From the NCBI RefSeq assembly GCF_012273895.1, contig NC_052117.1:1860001-1924000 (forward strand): a stretch of DNA of 64,000 nucleotides, in the 5' to 3' direction. The translations under genes and the position numbers were made by a program. Under the pieces are notes generated by a model. That model searched no databases, was not told the DNA's origin, and worked only from the letters and a program-made list of their open reading frames with translations. The first letter of the stretch is position 1. Each line of letters begins with the position of its first letter. The stretch is from Zerene cesonia (Eukaryota > Arthropoda > Insecta > Lepidoptera > Pieridae). Positions 1-11,574 of this stretch are shown one piece after another.

Positions 1-420
1 AAAGGGTACAACTGAACTGTATTACTCAGATTGCGCTGTCTCCTTGTCTATCTCCCTATTATGTTCTGTATTTCAAAAACCATAATAGTTACACAGTTGA
101 AACTTTCCGAAATATCTATTTAATTAATGATATAAGCAACCGATTTTATTTACATTACATATTTTGTATAATCACAACTTTTTGCATTCTTTTCTTGTAC
201 AATGGTACAAGTTCTTGTAGTTACGTAAACACATACCTATACTGTAAACGAATATAATATGTAATCGTATATCTATCATCTTTCTAGTATTAAAAATTAG
301 CATGAAATTGTGTTGCGCTGATCAAGTCTTCATGATATTTGACACAGAAATAAAGTAAGTCTATTGCAAGTCTATACGATGTGACGCAAAATCTCTGTCT
401 GATGTCTATCATAATATATA
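1..420. other. AT-rich sequence downstream of the first gene; nothing recognised
   Basis: This stretch lies downstream of the stop codon of the minus-strand membrane protein gene and probably includes its 3' untranslated region. I see no open frame with splice support and no recognisable repeat. Confidence 0.4.
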
Positions 421-2549
421 TCACTTACATATATACCAAAGCATGCCCAATATAACGATAAACACTCGGTTCCTCTGCTTCCTCGACGTGAACACCAGGG
501 CGAGAAGCATCATCATCATCAGCATCAGGACCACGAAGATGACCGCGTACCATATCCAGAGAGCACAGAGAATCGTGTCATCCTGAAATGATTAGCACAA
601 CACGCCGTGTTTGTGATGATGATAATATTTTTGCACATAATATTATGGTTTATAAACAAAAACAAAAAATTAAATATTTACAAAAACTCACAGAATATTA
701 CGGAGTTACACATAAAATCGGTCAGTTTCTTGAATGTGTTGTGGTCCATTAATGTATATGTTAGCAATCAAAATAAATGAAATTAGTTGGGACTTAATAA
801 GAATTAAGTGCAATTGTAAATAACTGCCTAAATGAGGTAATTAGTAGATAACAAATGGCAGTCACAAACAAAATTATGAACAGAATGAGGGTAGTTGGGC
901 CGAACATTAAATAATGTCTGAACACCAAGACACAATGCGCCACGTTACAAAGTGATTCGCAATTTTAAATTCTATAGCTCACCGATTTTTACAATAAAAC
1001 GTTACATCAGTATTACATTACACAGTATATATCCGACTTTGTCTAAATATATACATGTAAATACATCAGTCAATATACATCGAAAGCTTTCAATTATATT
1101 CTATTCTTTAAAATTCTCATTAATAGAGCATGTTAATGCTATCAATGGTATAAAACTAAAAATTAAATTCTACAATAACTATTTTGAAACTTAAGGTGAT
1201 GTTTCCACAGAGCAAATAAAAAGTTGCTTCGTGATTTTTCAAATATAATAGAAACTTTTCGACGACATTACACTTCTTATAATGACATACTACAGATACT
1301 AAAGCATATGTTTTTCAAAATATCCGTTGAAAAAGGATTTATGCATGAAAAACAGAAGTTTTATTTCACACGCGAAATGCCGAGTCATTTTCTTAAAAAG
1401 ACGGTCTATGAAATACGTTTGTGAAGCCAAGGGACAAAGGCATTCACAGCGTAGCGATGCTATAGATTTATCTCAGATACACGCGTGACACGTTCGTAAA
1501 AATATAGACGTGACACGGTCACTATTTTTATTATAAAAACGAGTGGAGCATCGTCGCCGAGTTAGTTATTAGGAAGTCAATTGTGCTGTGGATCTCATCC
1601 AAGTATTTCATTTGTACAATTCTTTTTACAACTTAACTTTTGATGGTGAAATAAAAACAAATATTGAAAAGCTACATAGCTCATAATACAATTTAAATGC
1701 AATCTAAAAGCTACTTATGCATAATATTATACATATTCTATAGATTAATACCTTAAAATCATTGCAGTAAAGAAACAGCTCAATAATAAAACTACATAAT
1801 ATTATAATATCAAGATTACCTTAGCCAAACCCCAAAATAAAACGATACTCGCAGCGAAATACAGAGCTACCAGTATCCAGATTGTGACTAGAAGATAGCT
1901 TAATGGTATGAAAAAAGAACACCCATAGGCCATTGGATGAACCTGGAATTGATGAATTAACATATTAGCACGTTTGAAAACTTCAGTCATATATTGTTTA
2001 GGTGCCGGAAATCGGAATAAATAAAAATTTTTTTTTTTTCAATCAATTCGGTCATGAATACGGAGAGGTACCTCAAGCTATTCCTTGTATAAATCGAAAT
2101 TTTTGTTCACACTTTTCCAAGCATGCGAACTGTGGTGATTAAATTGAATGGAAGAGTTTGCACTCAGAGTTGCCACTCTGCATTCATAAACGCAGTTGAA
2201 CAAATTTCCTGAGTTGTTCCCATTGATTCACTGATTGTCCTTTCTTCAAATTAAGAAGTATTTCTTTCAAGTATCGCATCGCTTACGTGTATTTTTATTT
2301 ATTTATACGATTTTAGGAATGCACATTTCATGAAGGAACCTGCATAAATTGCGTTCCTTTGCATGCTTCAATAGTCGTTACAATGAAATGATAGAATTTC
2401 GACTATCTACTGTCTGCTATTAAAATATTGTTTTACTCGATAAGTTATTAAGTACTTACTATTCCCAATGCAGCGACTATCATAGATCCTGTTCTTAAAT
2501 CAATGCCGAAAAAGCTGGTAACATTGGGTAAATCGTCCAGAGCAGTCAT
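421..2549 (-). CDS. Small four-helix membrane protein, three coding exons
   Basis: Three exons join in frame on the minus strand: 2549-2460 (30 codons from ATG), 1942-1820 (41 codons) and 582-421 (54 codons including TGA). Every intron has GT...AG ends (gtaagt/ccag, gtaatc/tcag) and both junctions are phase 0. The product is 124 residues, with a short polar N-terminus that includes the motif DLRTGSMIV (about residues 17-25), then about four hydrophobic segments (roughly 22-45, 46-70, 73-98, 106-120). A basic loop, TSRKQRNR, precedes the last one. The short N-terminus with a 'LRTG' motif followed by four helices resembles small insect tetraspan proteins of the DUF4728/Pasiflora type. That family link is from memory of the motif and is inference. 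The exon structure is read directly. The gene points away from the receptor cluster to its right. Function unknown. Confidence 0.72.
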
Positions 2550-2692
2550 TGCTTACTATTTATTTGTAGGTCGTTCACTAGTATTTTATTTACACTGATG
2601 TTAGACGACAAATTCATTATGACAGGTTCAAATAAATTTAATCCATAGATAATAAATTCATGTACAATCCACATGGTAAATAATTGTGTATT

Positions 2693-2720
2693 CGGCCTCG
2701 GTGGCGCAGTAGGCAGCGTA
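2693..2720 (+). repeat. SINE head fragment (tRNA A-box-like)
   Basis: The stretch reads like the start of a tRNA-derived SINE, with GGCCTCGGTGGCGCAGTAGG matching an A box. No B box follows, so it is a truncated head or a chance match. Confidence 0.4.
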
Positions 2721-3431
2721 ATTGTGTATTTTGTAATTGATTAGAAGGAACAAATAAAGAAAGAAATTTCCTTCTTTCTGAATTGAATAAAGATCAATTT
2801 GTAGTTCTGATTGGATATCGATAATGGTTCAGCATTGCGATGCTATCACTATGAGTACATCATAAACGCTAAGAAGCTGATCTAGATCCGTTTTGTCGGT
2901 GCTGTGGGACACATTATTATTACAGTGTTTTATTATCTTATCTTATTATTGATTTTCTCTTTGTTTTTGTTTCATTATTTCTTAATTTTTATTTCCAAAT
3001 TTTCGTCTCACACTGTTTTATTAAATAAATGTTTTTACCATTCTTTCTTTCTAATTAGGCCTGAATTATATATTATATAAATTACATATTAAGTAAGTAG
3101 ATGTTTTGAAAAATGTGTAGATGAAATCCTCGCATACAACTTCGATATCCGACATACATTAGAGGAACTTTATATTCAGTGTAAACATTTTTAAACGTAG
3201 ATTACTTTTAGCTGTTATAATGCCAAAAGAGTTTTTGCTATGAATGGAGAAGTAAGTAATTTTCTTTCCCAAAAATGCAGCTTAATGAACAATATAAATG
3301 CAAAACTATAATTAATATTGAAAGTAAGGAAAAAGCAAAAGTTAAATTTTCATTGCATGTTATTTAATTTTTGCTTGCTTTTTAAAATCCTCGTAAGCTA
3401 CTAGGACGTGAACTTTAAACATTATATCGTA

Positions 3432-3630
3432 CTAGCTGCGCCCCGCAGTTTCACCCGCGTAAATCCATATCCCGTGGGAGTATCGGATAAAAAGTTGCCT
3501 ATATGTTATTCCAGCTGTCCAGCTATCTACGTACCAAATTTCATTGCAATCAGTTCAGTAGTTTTAGCGTGAAAGAGTAAGAAACACACACAGATCCTTG
3601 CAAACTCTCGCATTTATAATATTAGTTGGA
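3432..3630 (-). mobile_element. Lep1-like non-autonomous Helitron remnant
   Basis: Read on the minus strand this starts near TCCAACTAATATTATAAATG and ends in a GC-rich palindrome followed by CTAG. A TC start and a hairpin plus CTRR end are Helitron hallmarks. About 200 bp, non-coding. The same family recurs at 11167, 16110, 24279, 33543 and 45068. Confidence 0.7.
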
Positions 3631-4521
3631 TATGTTAGATTGATACTACGCATATCCATAATGATCTAATAGATTATGACATAATAGTCTTGACTGCATT
3701 TCGAGAACAACGGCCTAACCAACAGCGCTGGAGATATGGTATACTAGTTGACATGCAAACAAACTTACAAAATTCCCTATATCATAACTCCCATAATCTG
3801 ATGGGACTTGGAACGGAATACCGCCGACAGATCCCACGGCTTCTTCCCCAGGGTACTGAATATCTTATGTAAGATTTCCCGCTTAAAAAAACGGAATATC
3901 AACGCGACCAGTAAGGGATTATACACAGCATCCACAGCTTAACGAGCTCCCCGAATAACGGATATTTGGTAATAACGCTAGTTTCTTGAATAATTTTTCT
4001 TGACTTTGCAAAAACAATCACATCATTCTACCACTCAACCTAACTTTGCTGAGAACTGATGACCCTGGACATCTTAATAGGACCCCTACGATAACCAATT
4101 AATATCTATTGGCCCCGCGGTCCGTTCTGTCAACTTTCAATAATTTCAATCAACGGCTTGCAGTTTGTAAGTACTTATAAAGTCAATACAAGTTGGCTAG
4201 CGTCCCCGATGGCCGATCCTGTTCCTAAAGGAAACATCGTTCAGCTAATCAAAAGTTACTGTTCCACTTTTATCGGAATTTTCTATTATATATTGGAAAT
4301 TGATTGAATAAAATTTTTAAGCGTCAAGCTTGCTGTGATAGTAATAAAATATGTTTCTATAGTGGGAGAGGCCAAGATTCTAAATGTATATAGTATGTAT
4401 ATACTCAAGCATCCCAAAATCCCCTCTTGGGTTTCCCTACTACAACTGTGACAGCTAAACTCTAACGGCCATCTTTTGTTTGGGTTACTAAAGTTAAACA
4501 AATCTATCCATTTGCTGCTCT

Positions 4522-4755
4522 AAGCAGTGCTGGCCCTATGGTGAGGACCATGGACTTAAATCGATAAGTCGGGAGTTCGAGACGAGCGTGCGAGAAATAA
4601 ATTGATTTTTTAATTTATCTGCGCCTGTGGAAATCGGTATATCTAAGAAAGAAAAAGAAGGTCGATGACATGTAGTATCCGCCGACCTACATTTGGCCAA
4701 CATGGTGGATTATGGCCTGTACCCTCATAGGAGGTCTGTATCTAATCGGGCACTG
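4522..4755 (+). repeat. Degenerate tRNA-derived SINE
   Basis: This is a diverged copy of the family best seen at 9037-9334. It keeps the 'atcgataagtcgg' block, a decayed B box (AGTTCGAGAC), the 'aaattgattttt...atttatctgcg' block and the 'ggtggattatggcctg' block near the 3' end. Confidence 0.7.
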
Positions 4756-4954
4756 GACTAGTATTTGAAACAATTAACTATAATCTTTCGGTATATCACT
4801 AAGTGCCCAAGGCTTCTTATAACAGATACCTTCAATAAATAAGGATATATTATTGTATGTAGTTATATAAAGATCTTTTTTAGCACTGCGGGCACGTGGT
4901 TGTGAAATGATCTCGTTTGTTTCAAAAATTAAGCAATATACAATAGAATAATAT

Positions 4955-5154
4955 AGCCCTTATGCCACGATCCTGGTGCGTTCCTTAGGAGATCCCAGGA
5001 TCCCTGCTTTTGTTCTTTGAGTTTGGCCGCCGAGGAGGTTTTAGTGGGTAGAAATCCCACATGCTCCACTTTTCCCCCAAAGCTAGAGCATCTTTGGAAG
5101 ATTTCCTCCTCGTTAAAAAAAAAAAAAAAAAAAAAAAAAAAGCCCTTATGCCAC
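4955..5154 (+). mobile_element. Poly(A)-tailed retroposon with exact 14-bp target-site duplication
   Basis: The body (4969-5140) ends in a run of 26 A and is bracketed by the perfect direct repeat AGCCCTTATGCCAC at 4955-4968 and 5141-5154. This is the signature of LINE-machinery insertion. The body includes 'GGCCGCCGAGGAGG' and 'GTGGGTAGAAATCCCACATG'. It is too short to encode anything. It may be a SINE or the 5'-truncated 3' end of an R1-like LINE; I cannot decide which. Confidence 0.85.
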
Positions 5155-5479
5155 AGTTAACAGAAAGAACGGTAATATACGCGTGGTATTTAAAGATCTT
5201 ATAAATTAAATAAATACTTGAACTCTCGTGTTGACGCGGCTCTCACGAGTCACGACTGATAACCCTGTTACGCCCGCTTAGGAGTCTATATAGTCTAGTC
5301 TGTCGATGCGTATGTTTATGTAAGTGACCCGTTTTGAACCTTTTATAACGTAGTAATCTTTTATGAAGTTATAATAGCGTACACATGTAGTTTGAGTTTT
5401 TACATACGTAGTTTGAGTTAACCGAAACAAACAACATCTGTCATCAAACGAGGTTTAATAAGATGGCGACATTACTTAC

Positions 5480-5545
5480 AAATTTTGCCACCCACCAAAT
5501 TAACCATGTAGCCAGATGCTGTTAGGTACAGCACTATAAAAATGC
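5480..5545 (-). other. Isolated exon-like hydrophobic stretch
   Basis: On the minus strand a possible acceptor (catcag at 5551-5546) is followed by 66 bases open in one frame. They encode a hydrophobic segment containing IFIVLYLTASGYMV and end at a strong donor, gtaagt (5479-5474). The acceptor has a poor pyrimidine tract and I found no partner exons, so this may be a gene remnant, an exon of a gene whose other exons I missed, or chance. It looks like a transmembrane exon. Confidence 0.25.
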
Positions 5546-5948
5546 CTGATGCATGTATTCATCATGACATTTCAAAGAGCTGTATGAACCGTAAACATAC
5601 GCTAACTAGATTAAAAGGCGAAGCCGCTTATAAAGCTATGATAACGAGTATTTTTGAATTTTTACAAAGCGATTTACCTTCTAGTTAACACTGGATACAC
5701 TAACTTTGATGACGTATTCCGATCAGTGAAACGTTAATTGGATTATTTCGGATCCAACCGGTTTAGTATGACTGGATTTTGCATCCTTTTTTCACGAGGG
5801 TTTATCTCAAAGATGATTAAGGTTCGTGTTTGAAACTTTACTCTTCTAAAATTTAAAAACATGATGTTTCCAATGATCTAGTTAATACTACTGTCTGGGA
5901 TAAGATACTGCCATAGAATCAAGAAATAAATTGTTTTTATACCTGTAA

Positions 5949-6150
5949 CTAACTGTTGCCCGCAGCTTCGACCGTGTTTTCCAAATAAATATACATGACA
6001 CAAACTTTCTGCCTCTAATTTATGTCTTTATCAATATACTTTCTTAGCGGATGCCTAAATAATGCCTATCTGCATGGCAAATTTAAGCCCAATCGGTCCT
6101 GTGGTTTGGACTGTGCGTTGATAGATTAGTTAGTCGCATTTGCTATTGAT
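5949..6150 (-). repeat. Degenerate Helitron-like or related dispersed repeat
   Basis: The segment begins with 'aactaactgttgcccgcagc', resembling the GC-rich end of the dispersed families here. It contains 'tgcatggcaaatttaagccc' and 'aatcggtcctgtggtttgg', phrases shared in decayed form with other copies. Boundaries are approximate. Confidence 0.45.
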
Positions 6151-7837
6151 TGATGCGAGGATAGTAAGGCTTATTATAAGTAATGTGTGTGTGTGTAAAA
6201 CACAGAAGAAAATACACACACTTTTATATATTAAGGTATTTATTATGCAAGGAATTTTAAATTTACATGTATACGTATGTTATTTCTTTTGGCTATTTCA
6301 TTAACAGCACATTTTTATTTATTTTCAAAATACAATACTAATTCTAAAATTGTATTGTTACAACTTTTATATCCAACAAACATTGTAGAATGCGGAATTA
6401 TATAACAAGCAAGTATCTCAGTCCATTTTCTCGATTCCTCCAGATCCCACAATCGCCTTTATTATGCTATAATATTATATTCTTATCTGTTGTAACTGGT
6501 ATCAGTGTATTGAAAATGAAAATTGGATTGTATAAAATAAATAGATAGACTACGTTCAAGAAAACAAATTTTGTTTAAACATTGTCTCATAATATGTATT
6601 TTATACTATTATAATGTGATCTAAATACAATATATAGACGCAATAGGCAGACAAACCTACAATAAAACTCTTTTGGTCCTATGCTCCACAGTAAAGTATT
6701 AAATTTTCTGTGTCTTCCCGTATATATATCCTTTAAAAAGCAACTATTGCCAATTCATTGTTTTAGAAATATTGGAAAATAAAATTAACAACTGTATTGA
6801 ATTTGAATATTTTTTAATATGAGTGTGTACCTAAAAACATAGAGATAAATTTTTACGAGTTACGCCCAACTATCATTGATGTAATCATAAAAACAATTTT
6901 ATGATAATATTACAGTACAATTATTGGTTACCTGACCTTTCCATTCTTTCATCCTCATTTTCCATTCGTCCTTATTATTTTCTATTACATTCTTCTTAAT
7001 TAAGGCGTTAGCGTTTCATTTTAAAATATTAACGCTTGCGTGTACACAATTTTTACTGAGAAAAATAGATATTGTAATTTTTTGTTATCATAAATATTTC
7101 TAAAATACAGCAACGATTACAAATTAAGTACACTGGCATTCATTATAAAAGCCAGTGGTTATTAAACAATGGATTTTGTGAACAATAGATCAAGTAATTA
7201 TCGTCGATTCTTTCTATTTTGTTTTTATAAAATAAATTGGAGCAAGAAGATGCTAGCAGGTCGATGGACGTAGCCAATGAACTTAGCTTTTGTTTTTATT
7301 ATGAAAATTATTTACATACATTTTTTTTTTTCATTATAACCTTTGTTTGAATTATGTAAAGAGCTAATTGTGCTGTTTACACAGTTTTTATTTTGGAATA
7401 ATTTCTGGGGTTGCCTGCACGAAAAAAAATCTTGATTTTTTTTTTATTTACTGATTTGTGAAGCATTTTAATGCTGAATATAAAATATTTTTCGTGTATA
7501 AATGGTATGGTAATGGTAATTATAGGATACTGGATCGCTCAAAACAATATATCGTATAAATTATCTACATAACAACTGTAATAAACATGTCAAAATTGTA
7601 CCCTTTAATGAAAGCATTGTTTTGTAAACGAGTTTTATTAACCGTCTTCAGAACAGTAAAGCTCCATTGTGAGAAAATAGTGGGTGATCAAAGATAAGCA
7701 TTGTAGATACGATATGCGTAGTTTTTTGTTTTTTTTTTTAAGCCTTACGCCACTACAAACGGATTGTCAAAATTAAAAAATCATATTAGTAATATAAACA
7801 CTTATTAAATGATTTATGAATACTTTTTATATAGTCA

Positions 7838-8008
7838 CTAGCGGTCCGCCCCGGCTTCGCCTGTGGTATATATATAGCCTATGTATGGCCTTCCTTAATA
7901 TGGGCTATCTAACACTGAAATAATTTTCCAATTCGGGCCAGCAGTTTCTGAGATTGGCGCATTCAAAGAAACAAACGAACAAACCCTTCAGCTTTATAAT
8001 ATTAGTAT
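7838..8008 (-). mobile_element. Helitron-like non-autonomous element (second subfamily)
   Basis: The copy runs from CTAGCGGTCCGCCCCGGCTT, the GC-rich end in reverse orientation, to 'agctttataatattagtat'. This subfamily differs internally from the Lep1-like copies but shares the end style. Relatives occur at 24655, 29045, 30222, 56715 and 63755. Confidence 0.6.
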
Positions 8009-8017
8009 ATATTACAT

Positions 8018-8165
8018 TATATCTTATTCCGACGTTTCGAACACGTTATAGCGAGCGTGGTCACGGTCCTATACGTTTGGCAACTTTTGATCTTCTTCAT
8101 GCTGCGCCGCTGTCCTTCAACATCTTATCTAACTTCAATTTCTGTTTATCCCCTCGGTTATATTT
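8018..8165. repeat. Dispersed repeat, 'gacgtttcgaacacg...cgtggtcacgg' type
   Basis: It contains CGACGTTTCGAACACG followed by GCGAGCGTGGTCACGG, wording I associate with a common lepidopteran dispersed repeat. Only one copy is evident in this window, so the call rests on general recognition. Confidence 0.4.
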
Positions 8166-8617
8166 AAATAGACCCACAAAAACAAGTTAATATGTACGCG
8201 GCAATATCTGGTACGCGATTGTCCATGGACGTCAGCACTTCAAGAAGGTGTAAATAATTATACAGAACTATTTGTCTATTGCTATTCTATTATGTCATTG
8301 TTTATTGCTATAAAACAATATTATGTAAATACACATTTGTTCTATTCGATATAGGTAAATAAAATTTGTTATAGTGTATAGTATTCTACTAGCCAAGCCT
8401 TTCATATGATATCCATATTGAAGTAGTTGTGAGAAATTGTTAAATTCGCCATATTTTACCTGCGGCAAGTTTAAATGATTTTCATTAAACCTAGTTCACC
8501 TTTAAAACAAAATCATAATCGGTTCATCGGTTCGGCACGACGGCCCAGCAAGACCAACACCATCCCGTCGTTTTTGCGACGTCAATTAAAAACTAGTTTT
8601 ATTGCTTAAATACAGAC

Positions 8618-8745
8618 TTTTTTATTTTTTAGTTTTATAGCATTGGAATGCTTTATAAATGGGAAATTTTGAAAGCAACGTTGCAACGTTACGCGGGTTC
8701 GAATCCCGCCTCGTGATCAATTTTTTTTTTACACATTTTTTGTTT
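8618..8745 (+). repeat. tRNA-like repeat with palindromic left end
   Basis: The left part (TTTTAGTTTTATAGCATTGG, with near-palindrome GCATTGGAATGC) is followed directly by a tRNA-like tail: GCGGGTTCGAATCCCGC, a perfect 5-bp T-arm, then CTCGTGATC and a T run. It belongs to the composite family described at 61765. Confidence 0.65.
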
Positions 8746-9017
8746 AAAAATGTAATTACATTAATCACGCCGACACATCTGCTATATTTATAATCTATTT
8801 TGTATAAGTTTTCAATTAAACAGCTGCCTGTTGCAGTGGTTTTAATAACAAAAGTGATTCCTCACAATACTCAGCTTTAAAATGAACAGTATTATAGGTT
8901 ATTATGTAACTATGTTAATTAAATATGGTGTTGTATTAACCCTTTACTATTATACACATATTACATATACCGGTAATAATATGACTATAACGAATGTATA
9001 ATCTTTTTATAGGTACT

Positions 9018-9345
9018 ACGGAAGAATTAACAAAAAGCAGTGGTGGCTCAGTGGTGAGAACCTCGGACTTCAAAATCGATAAGTCGGGGTTCGAGACCGG
9101 GCGAGCGTGCAGGAAATAAATTGATTTTTCAATTTATCTGCACATGTGGATAGCATGACCACTGCTTAAAACGGTGAAGGAAAACATCGTGAGGAAACCG
9201 GCATGTCCAAGAATCAAAAGTTCGACGACATGTGACATCTGCCAACCCGCACTTGGCAAGCGTGGTGGATTATGGCCTGAACCCTCATAGGAGGCCTGTG
9301 TCCCAGCAGTGGGAACATATATGGGCTGATGACGACGGAAGAATT
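9018..9345 (+). mobile_element. tRNA-derived SINE with 11-bp target-site duplication
   Basis: A nearly complete SINE: pol III A box (TGGCTCAGTGGTGAGAAC), B box (GGTTCGAGACC), a body, and a 3' end reading 'cagtgggaacatatatgggc' then a TGATGACG-like tail. The direct repeat ACGGAAGAATT at 9018-9028 and 9335-9345 is the target-site duplication. Other copies lie at 4522, 19098, 25253, 36435, 39904 and 60359. Confidence 0.87.
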
Positions 9346-9927
9346 CATGTCTTTGTATGGTCAGATGATACTAAACATGATGCAAAGTCAAATTATTATA
9401 TTTATTGATTAATTGTATAAACTCATGTTGTAAAATTTGGGCAAAGCAATGCTGACATAAGGTAAAATATTGAACTGAATTGAATTTCTTCATAAACTAA
9501 AATTCATATTCAATCATAAAGTAAGGATAATATCTAATATATTACGGATTAAAGAACAATAAATTTCAATAGTTACATGGTGTCGGCATATTTTCCAAGT
9601 AGCGCTCTATCATAGCAAGCATTTTGCTTATTCATATGGTAAATATTTGAAAACCATTATTTTAACAAGCTAGACTATTATGTAACTATGAAAACATCAC
9701 GATGGCACGCGAATAAAAGTTATAAAAGCACATGATGTAACCTCATTCGACATTCACCTCTTTAATATCAGATCCAAAATAAGAAAAATATAATACTAGG
9801 GAAGACATTCTATTTTCGAATCAAAAAACGCGCGGGTTTACAAACAAAAAAAACTTTTTTATTTTTGTGTTCAATGTTCATATTTAGGCGGGAAAATTTC
9901 TGTTGTTATATTAATTGCGTTATTTAG

Positions 9928-11502
9928 GACAATCTTTTGAAAATATGATAAAAAATTCTACGTTTAATGTTAGTTCCCTCTTTCAATGTGAATTTATTGA
10001 TGATTATAAAGATGAATATGAACACGATCCAATATGGAGTCAAACGTACGCGGGTTGTTTGGTTCTGCTCATGCTACAGGATATGTATAAATTCAAGTAA
10101 GTTCTGAAATGATAAAATAATTTTTTGTATAGAGAGAATTATAATTTTGAGCAGGCCTAATTTAAAACAGAGTATAGTCGATGATATAAAAAAGTATTTA
10201 AGTAATGGATATTATTATCTATATTTCTCTATTCGCGAAGTTCTAGAATACTTGTAGTAATAAAATTACTGTAGTTATACTTCAGTCTTTTATGCTCCAT
10301 ATAACTAAAACTCATTCAATTTTATTTTTTAAAGTAAAAACCTACAGATCACTGAAGTATAATTAAGTTATAATTACAGAATATAGGATGTTCTATAAAT
10401 GATAAATAATGTCATATAACACATGACATGGGTGAGATAACTCACAAACATTGTGTGGTTATTACCCAATGCCCGCCCGTATTTAGTCATCTACGTAATT
10501 GAGCAGAAAACTTCCGTAATAAATTATTCCTATACCGTCATACAAACTTCGTCAATAATCGGAATTATATATAAATAACTAAGACAATTGAACGAAAGGT
10601 GAAACTAGTAATTAATATTATCATAAAATGTACTGGTGATTCCCTGATGGTAAGCGACCACCACCGCCCATAAACATTCGCAAAGGTAGTGGCTATGCGG
10701 ATGCGCTGTCCACTTTTAAGGGATAAGGGAAAAGGAAAGTATTGCCGACTGGAAATAAGGAATGGACTGAGACAGGTGGGGAAAAGGAAATGGATCTTCT
10801 GCTCCCCCATTCATCGTACGAAACACAATGGCATGCTACTATGGTACTTCCCCAGTGCAAACTGATCAATTCTTGCCGAAGCGTGCTCGACTCCCATTCA
10901 GTATTAATTAATTCTATGTTCTCTATCCAATTAATATGTGAAGCAATAATTTGGCATCCATGATATATGCTAGTAACTGCTGATCTGTTTAAGCATATCC
11001 TACATAAACATTACAAATCCGGAGCAAGTAATACATCCTTATTCCAATAACTATGTGGACATCTACGTCAGGCCAATGACAATGAACGAAAGGTATCTGG
11101 ACTTCGCGTATCCTGTTCATGCTGTTTTTGAATGGAGGTTAGTATATAGGCCAATTTAGTTATTTACTAGCTGTGACCCGCGGTCGAAACCGAGTAAGTC
11201 CGTATCCCGTAGGAAAATACGGTATAAAAAGTGCCTATGTGTTATTTCAGTTGTCCAGCTATCTACGAAGCAAATTTCATTGCAATCGGTTCAGTGGTTT
11301 TTGCGTGAAAGAGTAACAGACGCACACATACATATGCATCCATCCTCACAAACTTTCGCATTTATAGTATTATTATTCGCCAATAGATGTCAGGAATAAT
11401 CATAATAAATTGGTACTACTCAAACGCCTACTATTTGTTAAAAAAGTAAGTTTAAGTCGATAAAACACGAATAAAACACGAATATGACATTTTTTTTTCG
11501 AG

Positions 11503-11574
<72 letters not shown>

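Larger units (their letters stand above)
2550..9927. other. Intergenic, repeat-rich DNA between the membrane protein gene and the IR gene
   Basis: No complete gene was found here. It contains several SINE, Helitron-like and other repeat copies, listed separately, plus one isolated exon-like stretch on the minus strand (5545-5480). Upstream exons of the IR gene may also be hidden in the right-hand part, since its N-terminal coding sequence was not found. Confidence 0.5.
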
